Numbered from the stretch's first letter, positions 18,472 to 28,222 are shown. The stretch is DNA of 64,000 nucleotides from Bradyrhizobium septentrionale (GCF_011516645.4 NZ_CP088285.1:6280501-6344500), one strand, 5' to 3'. A program made the numbers and translations. Notes: generated by a model not told the origin, from the letters alone.

Positions 18472-19404
18472 TCAGCCGGCCGTCTTTGCGGCGCTCTGCC
18501 GGCTCCGGAACACCCGCACCCGTCCCTCCAGGCGCGGTATTTGATTGACGGGCTCAACGCGCCTCGGCTGCTGGGGCGCAAGCGGCGCTGCCTGCACGCG
18601 GCGCTCTTCGAGGTTGAGCTTGAGGCCCACCAGCGGTTCCCGGCCTGAAGGGCCCGACACCACAATCCGGTTCCCGGACACCCGCAGGGCCGGAGCCCCC
18701 AGGAAGATGGTCTCGGCCGAAATGGCGTAGCGATCGACGCCGGGGCCGGTGGCTTCGAGCGAGAATCCGGTGATGGCCAACGCGCGTCCCCGGGTTCCGG
18801 CAAAGGTTCCAATGGGAACGAACTGATTGTCGCCCCGCTGCGGCCTGGCGAATTTGACCGCATATTGCAGGTTGAGATCGTGCGGCATGTTCGGCCATTC
18901 GAGGCCAATTCCCTCGATCCGGGCCGGAGCCGACGGTCCGGCAATCCAGGCGTTGGCACCGACCGTCACGTCGCCCAAACCCGCAACATGCGCGAGCAGC
19001 TTGAGGTCGTCCAGCTCGCCGGCGCCGGCCTCAGGCTCGTAGGTGTCGACCGGCTGGCTGACCGGCTGCGCGACCGGCTGTCCAGCCGGCTGCCCAACCG
19101 GCTGTCCTTGGGTCAGCGGCTCGATCTTGATATTGGCGGCGGTCGACCCGCCGGCGCGTCCTGCCGTGACCTCGACGATCAGGCGGCTCGGCCGGGCGAC
19201 CGACACGACCAGCGCGGTCTCGGGCGCGAACAGGGTTCCATTGACCACGTCCGGCCCGGTAATGATATTACAATTGTTAAGACTGGCGCGATCTGCATAG
19301 ACGCGCACCACCGGAGGGGACGTCTTATCATCTGCGCCATTGTACCGGACCAGGAACAGACCTCGTGCCAGGTCAACGGTTTTCTGCTGGATCTGTTCGT
19401 TCAT
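18472..19404 (-). CDS. Unknown protein with QPxG-type proline repeat linker
   Basis: The protein has 310 residues and I do not recognise it. The N-terminal part (1-95) is beta-rich. A linker around residues 100-119 repeats Q-P-[VA]-x four to five times. The C-terminal part (130-290) is again beta-rich and ends with a basic tail. There is no signal peptide or membrane segment. Two globular beta domains joined by a proline/glutamine linker would suit a scaffold or glycan-binding protein. It heads a two-gene operon with the large GT2 enzyme, so a role in the same glycan pathway is likely. No clear Shine-Dalgarno precedes the ATG at 19404. Confidence 0.6.
   Translation of the reverse strand: MNEQIQQKTVDLARGLFLVRYNGADDKTSPPVVRVYADRASLNNCNIITGPDVVNGTLFAPETALVVSVARPSRLIVEVTAGRAGGSTAANIKIEPLTQGQPVGQPAGQPVAQPVSQPVDTYEPEAGAGELDDLKLLAHVAGLGDVTVGANAWIAGPSAPARIEGIGLEWPNMPHDLNLQYAVKFARPQRGDNQFVPIGTFAGTRGRALAITGFSLEATGPGVDRYAISAETIFLGAPALRVSGNRIVVSGPSGREPLVGLKLNLEERRVQAAPLAPQQPRRVEPVNQIPRLEGRVRVFRSRQSAAKTAG
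19048..19107. repeat. Five tandem 12-base units inside a coding sequence
   Basis: Units of the form GACCGGCTGNCN recur five times at a strict 12-base period. They encode the Q-P-V-x linker of the gene on the - strand. Unit gain or loss would stay in frame and change linker length by four residues. Confidence 0.8.
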
Positions 19405-19515
19405 CGTCGTCTGTGAACCTAACCGAATGTGTCGATATATCTCTCACACAGTGTGCCTCAAAAATTGATGTGATAGAAGGGGTCTTAATGTTAATCCGGT
19501 AAGATAGTTTCACCC

Positions 19516-20808
19516 GTGCAGATCGATGACACACGCCCGGTCATGGTGCCGACCCTGACCTCAATGGAAGATCGCGCGGCCGGGGGGCGCGCTCGCCCGC
19601 CGATGAACGTCCTCTTCGTCCACAATAACTTTCCAGCCCAGTATCGCCACATTGCGCGTGCGCTTGCGGATCAGCCCGGCAACAGGGTCGTTGCGGTCGG
19701 TTCGTCGACCGCAGTCACTTCGCCCGACATCCGGCTGATCAAATACTCGACCACCAAGGCGGACGCCGCCGCGGTGCATCCCTTTGCCCGCCGTTTCGAT
19801 ACCGAAGCGCGGCGCGCGGAAGAGGTTCTGTATGCGCTGTCATCGCTGTCGGGGCAGGGCTTCGTCCCGGACCTGATCTTCGCGCATCCCGGATGGGGCG
19901 AGACGTTGCCGCTGCGCACGATGTTTCCGAGGGCGAGGATCATCCTGTATTGCGAATTCTACTACGGCGCCGAAGGCAGGGACGTCGGCTTCGATCCGGA
20001 ATTTCCCATGACCGGCCTTGATGGCAATGTCGCGCTCCACCTGAAGAATGCGACCACGCTGCTGGCGCTCACCGAATGCGACGTGGGCGTCTCACCGACG
20101 CCATGGCAGCGGTCGACCTTTCCGGCCGAGTTTCGCAGCAAGATCGAGGTCATCCACGAGGGCGTGGACACCGACGAGGTGAAGCCCAATCCTGTCGCGC
20201 GGCATCAGCTTCCGAACGGTGCGACACTTTCGGCAGACGACGAAGTGATCACCTACGTCTCGCGCAATCTGGAGCCGGTGCGCGGATTCCACGTCTTCAT
20301 GCGATCGCTGCCGAGGATCATGGCCGCGCGGCCGAATGCGCAGGTCGTGATCGTCGGCGGCAGTGGCACGTCCTATGGCGCGCATCCGCCCAAGGGCGCG
20401 AGCTGGAAGTCGATGTTCCTGGACGAGATCAGGTCGGACATCGACCTGCGCCGCGTGCATTTCCTCGGCCGGGTTCCCCGGGAGCAGTATCTCGAGCTGC
20501 TGCAGATTTCCTCGGTGCACGTCTATCTGACCTATCCTTTCGTGCTGTCATGGTCGCTGCTGGAGGCCATGAGCGCGGGATGCGCGGTGGTGGCGTCCGA
20601 CACCGCCCCGCTGCGCGACATCATCTCGGATGGCAACGGTCTCCTCGCGCCGTTTTTTGATATTGATGCGCTGTCGGATCAGGTAATCTCGGTGCTGTCA
20701 CGGCCCAGGGCCTTCAAGAAGATGCGGATGAAGGCGAGGAGCTTTGTGAGAGACAATTACGACTCAAAGCGCGTCTGCTTGCCCCGGATGCTGACGCTCG
20801 TTGGATGA
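19516..20808 (+). CDS. Glycosyltransferase family 4 (GT-B)
   Basis: The protein has 430 residues. The N-terminal half begins MNVLFVHNNFPAQYRHIARAL at residue 30, the typical start of the Glyco_trans_4_3 group, and includes FAHPGWGETL. The C-terminal half has the donor-binding features of GT4 enzymes: VIHEGVDTD, YVSRNLEPVRGFHVFMRSLP, FLGRVPREQYLELL, and the SWSLLEAMSAGCAVVASDTAP segment carrying the E-x7-E-type site. It probably elongates the glycan on the cytoplasmic side. GTG at 19516 is given, but ATG at 19564 or 19603 is possible; none has a strong ribosome binding site. The upstream gene is divergent. Confidence 0.85.
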   Translation: MQIDDTRPVMVPTLTSMEDRAAGGRARPPMNVLFVHNNFPAQYRHIARALADQPGNRVVAVGSSTAVTSPDIRLIKYSTTKADAAAVHPFARRFDTEARRAEEVLYALSSLSGQGFVPDLIFAHPGWGETLPLRTMFPRARIILYCEFYYGAEGRDVGFDPEFPMTGLDGNVALHLKNATTLLALTECDVGVSPTPWQRSTFPAEFRSKIEVIHEGVDTDEVKPNPVARHQLPNGATLSADDEVITYVSRNLEPVRGFHVFMRSLPRIMAARPNAQVVIVGGSGTSYGAHPPKGASWKSMFLDEIRSDIDLRRVHFLGRVPREQYLELLQISSVHVYLTYPFVLSWSLLEAMSAGCAVVASDTAPLRDIISDGNGLLAPFFDIDALSDQVISVLSRPRAFKKMRMKARSFVRDNYDSKRVCLPRMLTLVG

Positions 20809-20853
20809 CGGCGTCCTCCCGCGCACCAATGGGAAGAACGCCAGGAGTTTGCG

Positions 20854-21516
20854 ATGCCGCTTGTGATCTCAGTTGCCCAGCGCAAGGGCGGGGTCGGAAA
20901 GACGACCCTCGCGGTCCTGCTCGCCGCAGAACTGGATCGGCGTACGCGCGCGGTGGGACTCGTCGACGCCGACTCCCAGGCGTCGGCGTGTCACTGGGCC
21001 GAGCCCGGCAATCTGTCGTTTCCGGTCTACCAGCTCGATCCTGAAACCCGGCCGGTCGCCGAATGGGCCACGCTGATGCGCCAGGTTCCGCATCAGATCA
21101 TCGTCGTTGACTCCGCACCCAACGATCGGGCGCTGGGTGCCGTGCTCGCAGTCGCCAATATCGTGCTGATGCCATGTACGCCCTCCGGCCTCGACATCGA
21201 GGCGACCGCAAGGACGCTCGACATCGTGCGGGAGGTGCGCGCATCGCGGCGGACGGCGCTCCGCGCCATGATCGTGCCGAACCGCGTCGACCACCGCACC
21301 CTCGAAGGCCAGCAATTCATCGAGGAGCTCGATACGTTCGAGGAAGCGATCGGGCCGACGATCGGAAGCCGCTCGGCCTATGTTCGCGCCTTCGCGCTGG
21401 GGCAATCGGTTGCCGATTTCGCCGGCGGTACGCCAGCGGATATCGAGATCAAGACGCTTGCCGATCTCGTCATGAGCTGGAGCGGGATCGCGCCGCGACA
21501 ACGGGTGACCATTTAA
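20854..21516 (+). CDS. ParA-family ATPase (orphan)
   Basis: The protein has 220 residues. The deviant Walker A KGGVGKTT spans residues 11-18, VDADSQASACHW is the A' motif, and IIVVDSAPN the Walker B strand. These are features of small ParA/MinD-like ATPases that form nucleotide-dependent dimers on DNA or membrane. No ParB-like partner or parS-like site is seen nearby. The ATG lies 6 bases after AGGAG and 45 bases after the GT4 stop, so the two genes are probably cotranscribed. I infer positioning or membrane recruitment of a glycan assembly complex rather than plasmid partition. Confidence 0.8.
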   Translation: MPLVISVAQRKGGVGKTTLAVLLAAELDRRTRAVGLVDADSQASACHWAEPGNLSFPVYQLDPETRPVAEWATLMRQVPHQIIVVDSAPNDRALGAVLAVANIVLMPCTPSGLDIEATARTLDIVREVRASRRTALRAMIVPNRVDHRTLEGQQFIEELDTFEEAIGPTIGSRSAYVRAFALGQSVADFAGGTPADIEIKTLADLVMSWSGIAPRQRVTI

Positions 21517-21849
21517 CAAAGCGCGCCGGCCGCTTCACGAGTGGCTAACCATGCCGGCGTGGGAACAAAAAAATTCTGCAGCGCAGTCGGCGCCTTCATC
21601 CAGCGGCCGCCTTGGCAGAAACCGCGGAATGAGGCCGCAAAAGCCCATAATGTTAGGATTTGTTGACGGTCGCAGATCGGTGCGCGCGCCATATCGGTAA
21701 GCCGAAATGCCCGCCATCGGAAGGAACCCTTGCTTGGTTAACGCATTGCTCGTGCAGAGCTGAGCATTTGAGGCAAATGCCGCCGCGCGCTTGAGGCTAG
21801 GCTCAAGACATTTCCCGTACATGCTTCCCGTCACGGTGGGGAGTGAAGA
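21517..21849. other. Intergenic region before the cysteine peptidase gene
   Basis: This 333-base stretch carries no convincing gene. An A-tract of seven (21567-21573) and moderately AT-rich DNA around 21640-21670 could include a promoter. A short TGAGGCTAGGCTCA dyad lies at 21792-21805. Nothing else is recognised. Confidence 0.45.
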
Positions 21850-22479
21850 ATGTACAACGTCAAGAGAGTGGTGGCCCTGGTTCTGGCGATCGTTGCGCTC
21901 GGGACAAGCGCACGGGACACGCAGGCCGGCATGATCGGCTTTCCGCTGCCGCTGCGCGGCGTGATCGAGAAGATCCGCTTCAGCGAGCCGACGCTGGCGC
22001 CGATGGCCTACACGATGTTCTGCATGCGCTATTCCGATGAATGCAAGCAAAAGCCGCACGCCCGCATGGTGTTCCGCGGAGGTGCGATGCGCTTGACCAA
22101 GCAGCGCATTGCCGACCTGATCGAGGTCAATGCTTCGGTCAATCGCCAGATCACTCCGCAGCGCAATGAACGCGGCCTTGCCGGCGAGGAATGGCTGATC
22201 AATCCGGCGCGCGGCGATTGCAACGACTACGCCGTCAGCAAGCGTCATGAGCTCTTGGCGCGCGGCTGGCCGATGCGCAATCTGCTGCTGAGCGAGGTGG
22301 TGACCTCCTGGGGCGAGCATCATCTGGTGCTGGTGGTCCGCGCCAACGGCGGCGATATCGTGCTCGACAATCTGAACGCGCAGATCCGCAACTGGTCGCA
22401 GGCGCATTATCGCTGGGTCAGGATGCAGACCCCGGCGAACCCCGATCACTGGGCCGCCGTCGCGCAGCTCGGCGCCTGA
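21850..22479 (+). CDS. Bacterial transglutaminase-like cysteine peptidase (BTLCP)
   Basis: The protein has 209 residues with an N-terminal signal peptide (KRVVALVLAIVALGTSA, cleavage near residue 26). The papain-like triad of the BTLCP family is visible: C124 in RGDCNDYA, a histidine at 157/158 in WGEHHLVLVV, and D173 in VLDNLN. Family members include the LapG periplasmic proteases that cleave surface adhesins, but many rhizobial homologues have no known substrate, and no LapD-like partner is in view. GGGGAG lies 6 bases before the start. A strong hairpin follows the stop. Confidence 0.85.
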   Translation: MYNVKRVVALVLAIVALGTSARDTQAGMIGFPLPLRGVIEKIRFSEPTLAPMAYTMFCMRYSDECKQKPHARMVFRGGAMRLTKQRIADLIEVNASVNRQITPQRNERGLAGEEWLINPARGDCNDYAVSKRHELLARGWPMRNLLLSEVVTSWGEHHLVLVVRANGGDIVLDNLNAQIRNWSQAHYRWVRMQTPANPDHWAAVAQLGA

Positions 22480-22505
22480 GCTTTTCAAGGCTGCCCATCG
22501 ATCGA

Positions 22506-22541
22506 AAAGTGGCGCGGCGAGACATTTCGCCGCGCCACTTT
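22506..22541 (+). terminator. Strong hairpin terminator after the BTLCP gene
   Basis: A perfect 15-bp stem (AAAGTGGCGCGGCGA with its exact complement) encloses a 6-base loop, starting 27 bases after the stop codon. It ends in TTT then CAT, so the T-run is short. The A-tract on the other side would also make it work from the - strand. Confidence 0.8.
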
Positions 22542-22643
22542 CATATGAGGGACGCCCCGATTGCTGGACGGCTGCCGCCACGTTGTCGGGAACGATTGGC
22601 GGCGTGACGGGTTGATGTCGATCCAACCCGTCGAGGCATCGAC

Positions 22644-22904
22644 ATGAAGCTGGCCAGTCTTGTCACAGCTGCGGCGCTGGTCGCAGCCTTCAGTGCTCCG
22701 GTGCTTGCGCAGGGCACCGGGCAGACCACGCAGGGCGCAGCAACCCGCTATTCGATCGATGGACCGGGCGGCGGCGTTCCGACATCGCGCCCGCAGGCGA
22801 CCCAGCCGGTGCCGCCGGCAACACCGGTTTATCCTAATGGGAGGCCGTCGCGACACGCGCCGCCGGCCGGGCAACGAACCAACGTCCCGCTCGGGTCGCG
22901 TTAA
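22644..22904 (+). CDS. Small secreted proline-rich protein, unknown
   Basis: The protein has 86 residues. The signal peptide MKLASLVTAAALVAAFSAPVL ends at an ALA-Q type cleavage site near residue 23. The mature part of about 63 residues is low in complexity, rich in proline, threonine, glycine and arginine, with no cysteine, and is probably disordered in the periplasm. GAGG lies 7 bases before the ATG. Function unknown; short proteins like this are frequent in the genus and poorly conserved. Confidence 0.6.
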   Translation: MKLASLVTAAALVAAFSAPVLAQGTGQTTQGAATRYSIDGPGGGVPTSRPQATQPVPPATPVYPNGRPSRHAPPAGQRTNVPLGSR

Positions 22905-23043
22905 CCGCCACGTCGGCGGCAAATCGGCTCGGTCTTAACGCTAATCCCATCGTCGTTTTGCCGCGTCAGACGGAATGTCGTACCCATGCAGTCGCTGCGT
23001 CTGTCGGGATGCAGGATTGGTCCGCGCAGGGACGACATTTTCA

Positions 23044-24039
<996 letters not shown>

Positions 24040-24057
24040 ACCCGCGGCCGCGAGACT

Positions 24058-25044
24058 TCAATCCAGGGTGATATAGTGCTGCTCCGCCAGCCGGGCGAGG
24101 AACGGCATGTCGACGAAGCTGGCCACCAGGAAGACGGCGACCAGCGCCAGCACGATCAGCATCAGGCCGCGCTCGCCATAGAGCTTCTCGGGCTTCTGCG
24201 CCGATGATCCCGGCGATGTCGACATCGAAAAATAGGTGGTGAACAGCATCACCACCAACGGCATCGCCAGGATGTATTCGATGCGGTACTTCACCAGGAA
24301 CACCGAGAGGAAGAACACCGAGAACAGCGAGTAGCTGAGGCAGGAGGCGGTCAGCGACACCTCGCTATAGTCTGCAAAGCTCGCGCGGTAACGCGCCAAT
24401 AGCTCCCTGCCGTGGGACGCGGCGATCTCGCGGTATTCGGACAACCGCTTGGCGGCCATCAGGAATGCGCCGCCGAACCAGTAGCACAGGATCACCGAGC
24501 CCGGCGGCAGCGACGTCGGGTCAATCATGGCCCAGCCGATCAACAGCCGCAGCGGATTGTTGACGGACTCCGAGATGACGTCGAAATAGGCCTTGTCCTT
24601 GCTGCGCAGCGGCGGGACATTGTAGACGATGCCCTGCAGGGCGAAGATGCCGGTTGCCAACAGCATCAGCCGGCTGCACGCAGCTGCGCAGACCAGGCCA
24701 AGCGCGACCAGCAGCAGCCATTCGATGCCGATGATCTTGCCGTCCATCGCGCTCTGCACCGCGGAGCGCTGCGACTTGGTCGGGTGATGCCGGTCGAAGT
24801 CGCGGTCGAACCATTCGTTGATGACGTAGTTGGCCGACGCGATGCAGACCGCGGCCACAAGCCCAAGGACGATCGAGGCGGCAACATGATCGCCCCGTAC
24901 GCCGCGCAGCAGGCAGGCGAGGATGATTCCGGGAACGATGAAGATGTGCTTGGTGCTGTGATCGAGCCGCAGGATGGCAAAATACTGCCGGATGCCCGCG
25001 GCCGGCGGCTTGCCGGCTTCGACCTTGCTGTCCATCAGCGCCAT
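24058..25044 (-). CDS. UbiA-family polyprenyl-phosphate transferase
   Basis: The protein has 328 residues and about eight to nine membrane helices. The first Asp-rich motif NEWFDRDFDRHHPTKSQR resembles the NDxxDxxxDxxHPTK of decaprenyl-phosphate phosphoribosyltransferases (Rv3806c type) and of NoeC, which is needed for arabinosylated Nod factors in Azorhizobium. The second site includes YNVPPLRSKDKAYFDVISES. I infer transfer of phosphoribose to a polyprenyl phosphate as a pentose donor precursor, rather than quinone synthesis. The ATG at 25044 is preferred; an in-frame ATG at 25104 overlaps the end of the upstream membrane-protein gene. The two genes form an operon. Confidence 0.75.
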   Translation of the reverse strand: MALMDSKVEAGKPPAAGIRQYFAILRLDHSTKHIFIVPGIILACLLRGVRGDHVAASIVLGLVAAVCIASANYVINEWFDRDFDRHHPTKSQRSAVQSAMDGKIIGIEWLLLVALGLVCAAACSRLMLLATGIFALQGIVYNVPPLRSKDKAYFDVISESVNNPLRLLIGWAMIDPTSLPPGSVILCYWFGGAFLMAAKRLSEYREIAASHGRELLARYRASFADYSEVSLTASCLSYSLFSVFFLSVFLVKYRIEYILAMPLVVMLFTTYFSMSTSPGSSAQKPEKLYGERGLMLIVLALVAVFLVASFVDMPFLARLAEQHYITLD

Positions 25045-25084
25045 CGCGCGGTCCGTTCCTGTTGTCCTCGATCTCGGCGATCGC

Positions 25085-26716
25085 CTAATTGAGGAGGTAG
25101 ACATCGAAGCTTTCGTCGGTCCTGGCGGGGCCGAAGCGGCGGATCATCGTGGTCGCTGCGCGGAAATCGCGGATCTGCGCGGCCGAGGCGCGGAATGTCC
25201 GCCAGTCCTTGCCCTCGTCGTAGATCCGGTCTGGCGTGATCTCGTCGAGCCGATAGGCCAGCAGGATGATGACGGGCGCGCCGATGGTGTTGCGGAGCTC
25301 GTGCGCCAGGCGCAGGGTCTCGCCGAGATCGCTGTCCATCCTGCCCTTGCGCGAAAAGATCACGACGCTGCCGAACTTGTGGTCGCGGGCGAGATAGAGC
25401 CGGTTCTTGACGTAGTAGGGCAGCGCCTCGACCAGGTATTCCGGCTCGCTGAGGATGACCGCGTTGGCGAGATCGGCGCGCGAGGCGATCAGGCGGCCGA
25501 GATCGGCGCTGCGGCTCGCGACGACACCGGTCGCCGCGTTGCGCAGGTCGTTGATGCCGGCGGCGCTCTGGATCGCGAGCACCAGCAGCAGCGACACGCG
25601 TCCGATCGCCGGCAAGAGCCGGTCGTACCAAGTTCGAGAGATCGATGCCGCGGTGACCTGGCGCCAGCTGATCCAATAGAGCGTGATCAGGAAGCACAGC
25701 CAGACGGCGGCGTGGCGGTGGGCGCCGTTGGCGGCGACGGCGAAGAACAGCGACGTCAGCAGAAGTGCGGCGATGGTGGCGAGAAAGGCCGGCCGCCGCG
25801 GCAGCAGGGCGAGCGTTGCGGCGAACAGCAGGACTGATCCCACGATCCCCGGCAACAGATTGGCAAACAGCGCTCCCAGTGACGTCGCGCCGGGGTTCAC
25901 CAGGGACAGCATTGCAGCCGTTAGCGGTGATGCGTGCGACCAGTCCCGGGCCGCCGCATCATTATAGGTCGGCAGCATCGTCGCCGCGCAGATGGCGACG
26001 CCGATCGTTGCGATGATGGCATTGATCGCGAAATTGGTCAGTTGCGGCGACCAACGCCAGCCATGAGCCTCGAGTAGGTCGAACAGCCAGAACAGCAGGA
26101 ATGCGCCGGCCATGATCGCGCCGACGACATTGGTGTTGGCGAGCAGCAACAAGAGTGCGCCGAGCAGGACGCCGCGGTCGCGGTGGGCCGGATAGCAGGC
26201 CGCGATCGCAAACAGGAACAGGGCCAAGATGCCGTAATTCCGCGCCATCACGACATATTCAAATAGTAGCGCATGGCTGGTGATCAGGAGCAGGACCAGC
26301 GGCCGCGGGAACGGCGACCGGAAGATCAGCAGCGCGACCGTGACGAGCCCGGCCACGAAGGCGACACCAGGCAGCACCTCGCCGCGGCCGAACACGGCAT
26401 GTGCGCCGCGCAGCAGCAGGTACCAAAGGGCAGGGTGACCTTCGCCGTGCAGCCCTCTCAGCATGGCGATCGGATCGTCGCCGTTCAGCGCGATGGTGAG
26501 CGCCCGGACTTCGTCGCGCCACATCACGTGACGGGCGATCTGGAAGCCCACCAGCGCCATCCATCCCGCAAGCAGCAGGATGTCGCGCCAGGATCGGCGG
26601 TCCCGCTTCGGCGCGAACAACCAGTCGTCCAGGATTTGCAGGGGACGGATCAATGAACCCCGTTGCGGTTCGGTACGATAGGGTTGGAGCACGGCGTCAT
26701 CTGCAAGCTGGGTCAT
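25085..26716 (-). CDS. Polytopic membrane protein, GT-C-like glycosyltransferase
   Basis: The protein has about 543 residues with some 11-12 hydrophobic segments between residues 40 and 390, then a soluble C-terminal domain of about 150 residues. An acidic pair in the first outer loop (HVMWRDEVRAL, residues about 62-72) followed by HPALWYLLLR is the arrangement seen in GT-C enzymes of the GT39/ArnT type, which use polyprenyl-linked sugars outside the membrane. It sits directly upstream of the UbiA-type gene, which could make its donor. The start is uncertain: ATG 26716 is given, ATG 26749 is possible, and neither has a clear Shine-Dalgarno. Confidence 0.65.
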   Translation of the reverse strand: MTQLADDAVLQPYRTEPQRGSLIRPLQILDDWLFAPKRDRRSWRDILLLAGWMALVGFQIARHVMWRDEVRALTIALNGDDPIAMLRGLHGEGHPALWYLLLRGAHAVFGRGEVLPGVAFVAGLVTVALLIFRSPFPRPLVLLLITSHALLFEYVVMARNYGILALFLFAIAACYPAHRDRGVLLGALLLLLANTNVVGAIMAGAFLLFWLFDLLEAHGWRWSPQLTNFAINAIIATIGVAICAATMLPTYNDAAARDWSHASPLTAAMLSLVNPGATSLGALFANLLPGIVGSVLLFAATLALLPRRPAFLATIAALLLTSLFFAVAANGAHRHAAVWLCFLITLYWISWRQVTAASISRTWYDRLLPAIGRVSLLLVLAIQSAAGINDLRNAATGVVASRSADLGRLIASRADLANAVILSEPEYLVEALPYYVKNRLYLARDHKFGSVVIFSRKGRMDSDLGETLRLAHELRNTIGAPVIILLAYRLDEITPDRIYDEGKDWRTFRASAAQIRDFRAATTMIRRFGPARTDESFDVYLLN

Positions 26717-26779
26717 TTGTGTTAGCGATAAAAGCCACCTAGAATACATTAACGTTATGATCAAACCAGACTAACATTT

Positions 26780-27934
26780 ATGACGTCGACGCCGGCCCAG
26801 AGGACGGTCAGGGACATCAGCCCTGCGCACCCCGAGGTGGAGTTCGCGCTGGTTCTGGCGCGAACCATCGACTCCGTAAGGTCAGATCCGCAGCAGCTGC
26901 GCAGCGCGGTCTACGAGCTCGCGCGGCAGAAGCTGCAGCAGCTCGCCCATGAGGATCCGAACGAAAAGCAGCGGCTGCTGCAGGCGCTGGAAGCGGCGAT
27001 CGAAGGCGTCGAAGCGCACACCCGGAACCATCCGGTCGAGAAATTCGCTGTGCCGCCGGCACGGGCGCTGCCGGCATTTCTGGAGGCGGCGGGCGCTGCG
27101 CGGAGGATCGAGGGGCCTTCCTCGATTGATGCCGAGGACGCATTCATCCCGACGCTCGATCGCGCCGAGCCGGTCGAGCTGTTGCGCCGTCCGAAATGGT
27201 CGTCGTCGGCGCCGCTGCGTTATGTGGCCATGCTGGGCTTCTTTGGACTGATCGCGGCCGTTGTCCTGCTGCAGCAACGCGGTGTGTCCTTGGCGGCAGC
27301 GCGCGCGATGATCGCCGGCACGCTCGCACCGGCGCCGGCCGAAACCCAAAAGCCGGCCGTCATCGCGGCCGTGCCTGCACCGGCCGCCGCCGCGCCGCCG
27401 GCGCCGAAACGGCCGCTGCCGACCGCTTACGGCGTCTACGCCGAGAGCGGCGGCAGGCTGTACGAGCTGCAGATGATCCAGGGGCGCGCGCCGGATCCGC
27501 GGATAGCGATTTCGGCTGCGATCACGAGGCCAAGCGAGACCGCATTGCCTGACGGCCATCTCCGCTTCATCGTGTTCCGACGCGAAGGCAGTAGCGGCGC
27601 CTCCGACCCGATCGATGTGCGCCTGATCGCGCGCGTGACCCAGCAGACCACGTTCGACGCGACCGGAAAGCCGGTGGTCTCGCAGGGCGACGACACCTGG
27701 GTGATCCGCAACATCTCGATCCCGTTCCGCGCAGCGCCGCTGAGCGAGGATCCGCAGATGTTCGAGGTCCAGCCGCGCGACGACGCGCCGCTGTCGCCGG
27801 GACGCTATGCGCTGATCCTGAAGGCGCAGGCCTACGATTTCACCGTTGAGGGCGCGGTGACCGACAAGCGGCATTGCCTGCAGCGGCTGGCGGCCGCAAA
27901 CGGCGTGTTCTATTCGGAATGTGAGAAACCGTGA
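26780..27934 (+). CDS. Single-pass membrane protein, unknown
   Basis: The protein has 384 residues. The cytoplasmic N-terminus (1-145) is helical and charged; one membrane segment lies near residues 151-167 (YVAMLGFFGLIAAVVLL); an Ala/Pro-rich stalk (183-212) leads to a beta-rich periplasmic domain (213-375) with a late cysteine pair, C366 and C381. I do not recognise the family. Single-pass architecture with a periplasmic sandwich would suit an envelope scaffold. The stop overlaps the next start by 4 bases (GTGA), so both are translated together. It is divergent from the GT-C-like gene. Confidence 0.65.
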   Translation: MTSTPAQRTVRDISPAHPEVEFALVLARTIDSVRSDPQQLRSAVYELARQKLQQLAHEDPNEKQRLLQALEAAIEGVEAHTRNHPVEKFAVPPARALPAFLEAAGAARRIEGPSSIDAEDAFIPTLDRAEPVELLRRPKWSSSAPLRYVAMLGFFGLIAAVVLLQQRGVSLAAARAMIAGTLAPAPAETQKPAVIAAVPAPAAAAPPAPKRPLPTAYGVYAESGGRLYELQMIQGRAPDPRIAISAAITRPSETALPDGHLRFIVFRREGSSGASDPIDVRLIARVTQQTTFDATGKPVVSQGDDTWVIRNISIPFRAAPLSEDPQMFEVQPRDDAPLSPGRYALILKAQAYDFTVEGAVTDKRHCLQRLAAANGVFYSECEKP

Positions 27935-28164
27935 GCGGCGCTTGGCTCCGGTTCGGTGCCGTGCTGGCGCTGTTGGTGGCGTCGACTGCCGCCGTCGCCG
28001 CACCCGATGCCGAGACGGCGAAACGGTGCTTGCGCGCGGCCTATATGGTCTACCCGTACAAGCGGCCGGGTGCCGGGCCGATGAATGGCGACCGGCTGCA
28101 CTTCTTTCAGCAATGCGTGGCGCAGGGCGGCAGCAAGTCGGCGGAAGTCCCCAAAACCGATTGA
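27931..28164 (+). CDS. Small secreted two-cysteine protein, unknown
   Basis: The protein has 77 residues. The signal peptide runs LRFGAVLALLVASTAAVAA with cleavage near residue 24. The mature part of about 53 residues has two cysteines (C33, C62) that could form a disulfide, and a tyrosine-rich AAYMVYPYKRPG segment. The GTG start overlaps the stop of the preceding membrane protein gene, so the pair is translationally coupled. This suggests the two products act together in the periplasm. Function unknown. Confidence 0.6.
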   Translation: MSGAWLRFGAVLALLVASTAAVAAPDAETAKRCLRAAYMVYPYKRPGAGPMNGDRLHFFQQCVAQGGSKSAEVPKTD

Positions 28165-28222
28165 GCCGGAATGATGCCCCGCGCGGCCGCAAGCGTGACG
28201 AAGGGAGCAGCGCGCCGGCGGC

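Noticed and set aside
20854..21516. Plasmid partition locus or replication origin suggested by the ParA-like gene
   Set aside because: No parB, parS-like palindromes or replication initiator nearby; all neighbours are chromosomal surface-glycan genes.
22975..23043. Upstream extension of galE
   Set aside because: The extra 23 residues precede the Rossmann motif, contain an unusual cysteine-rich run and are not typical of GalE; the ATG at 23044 fits the family length.
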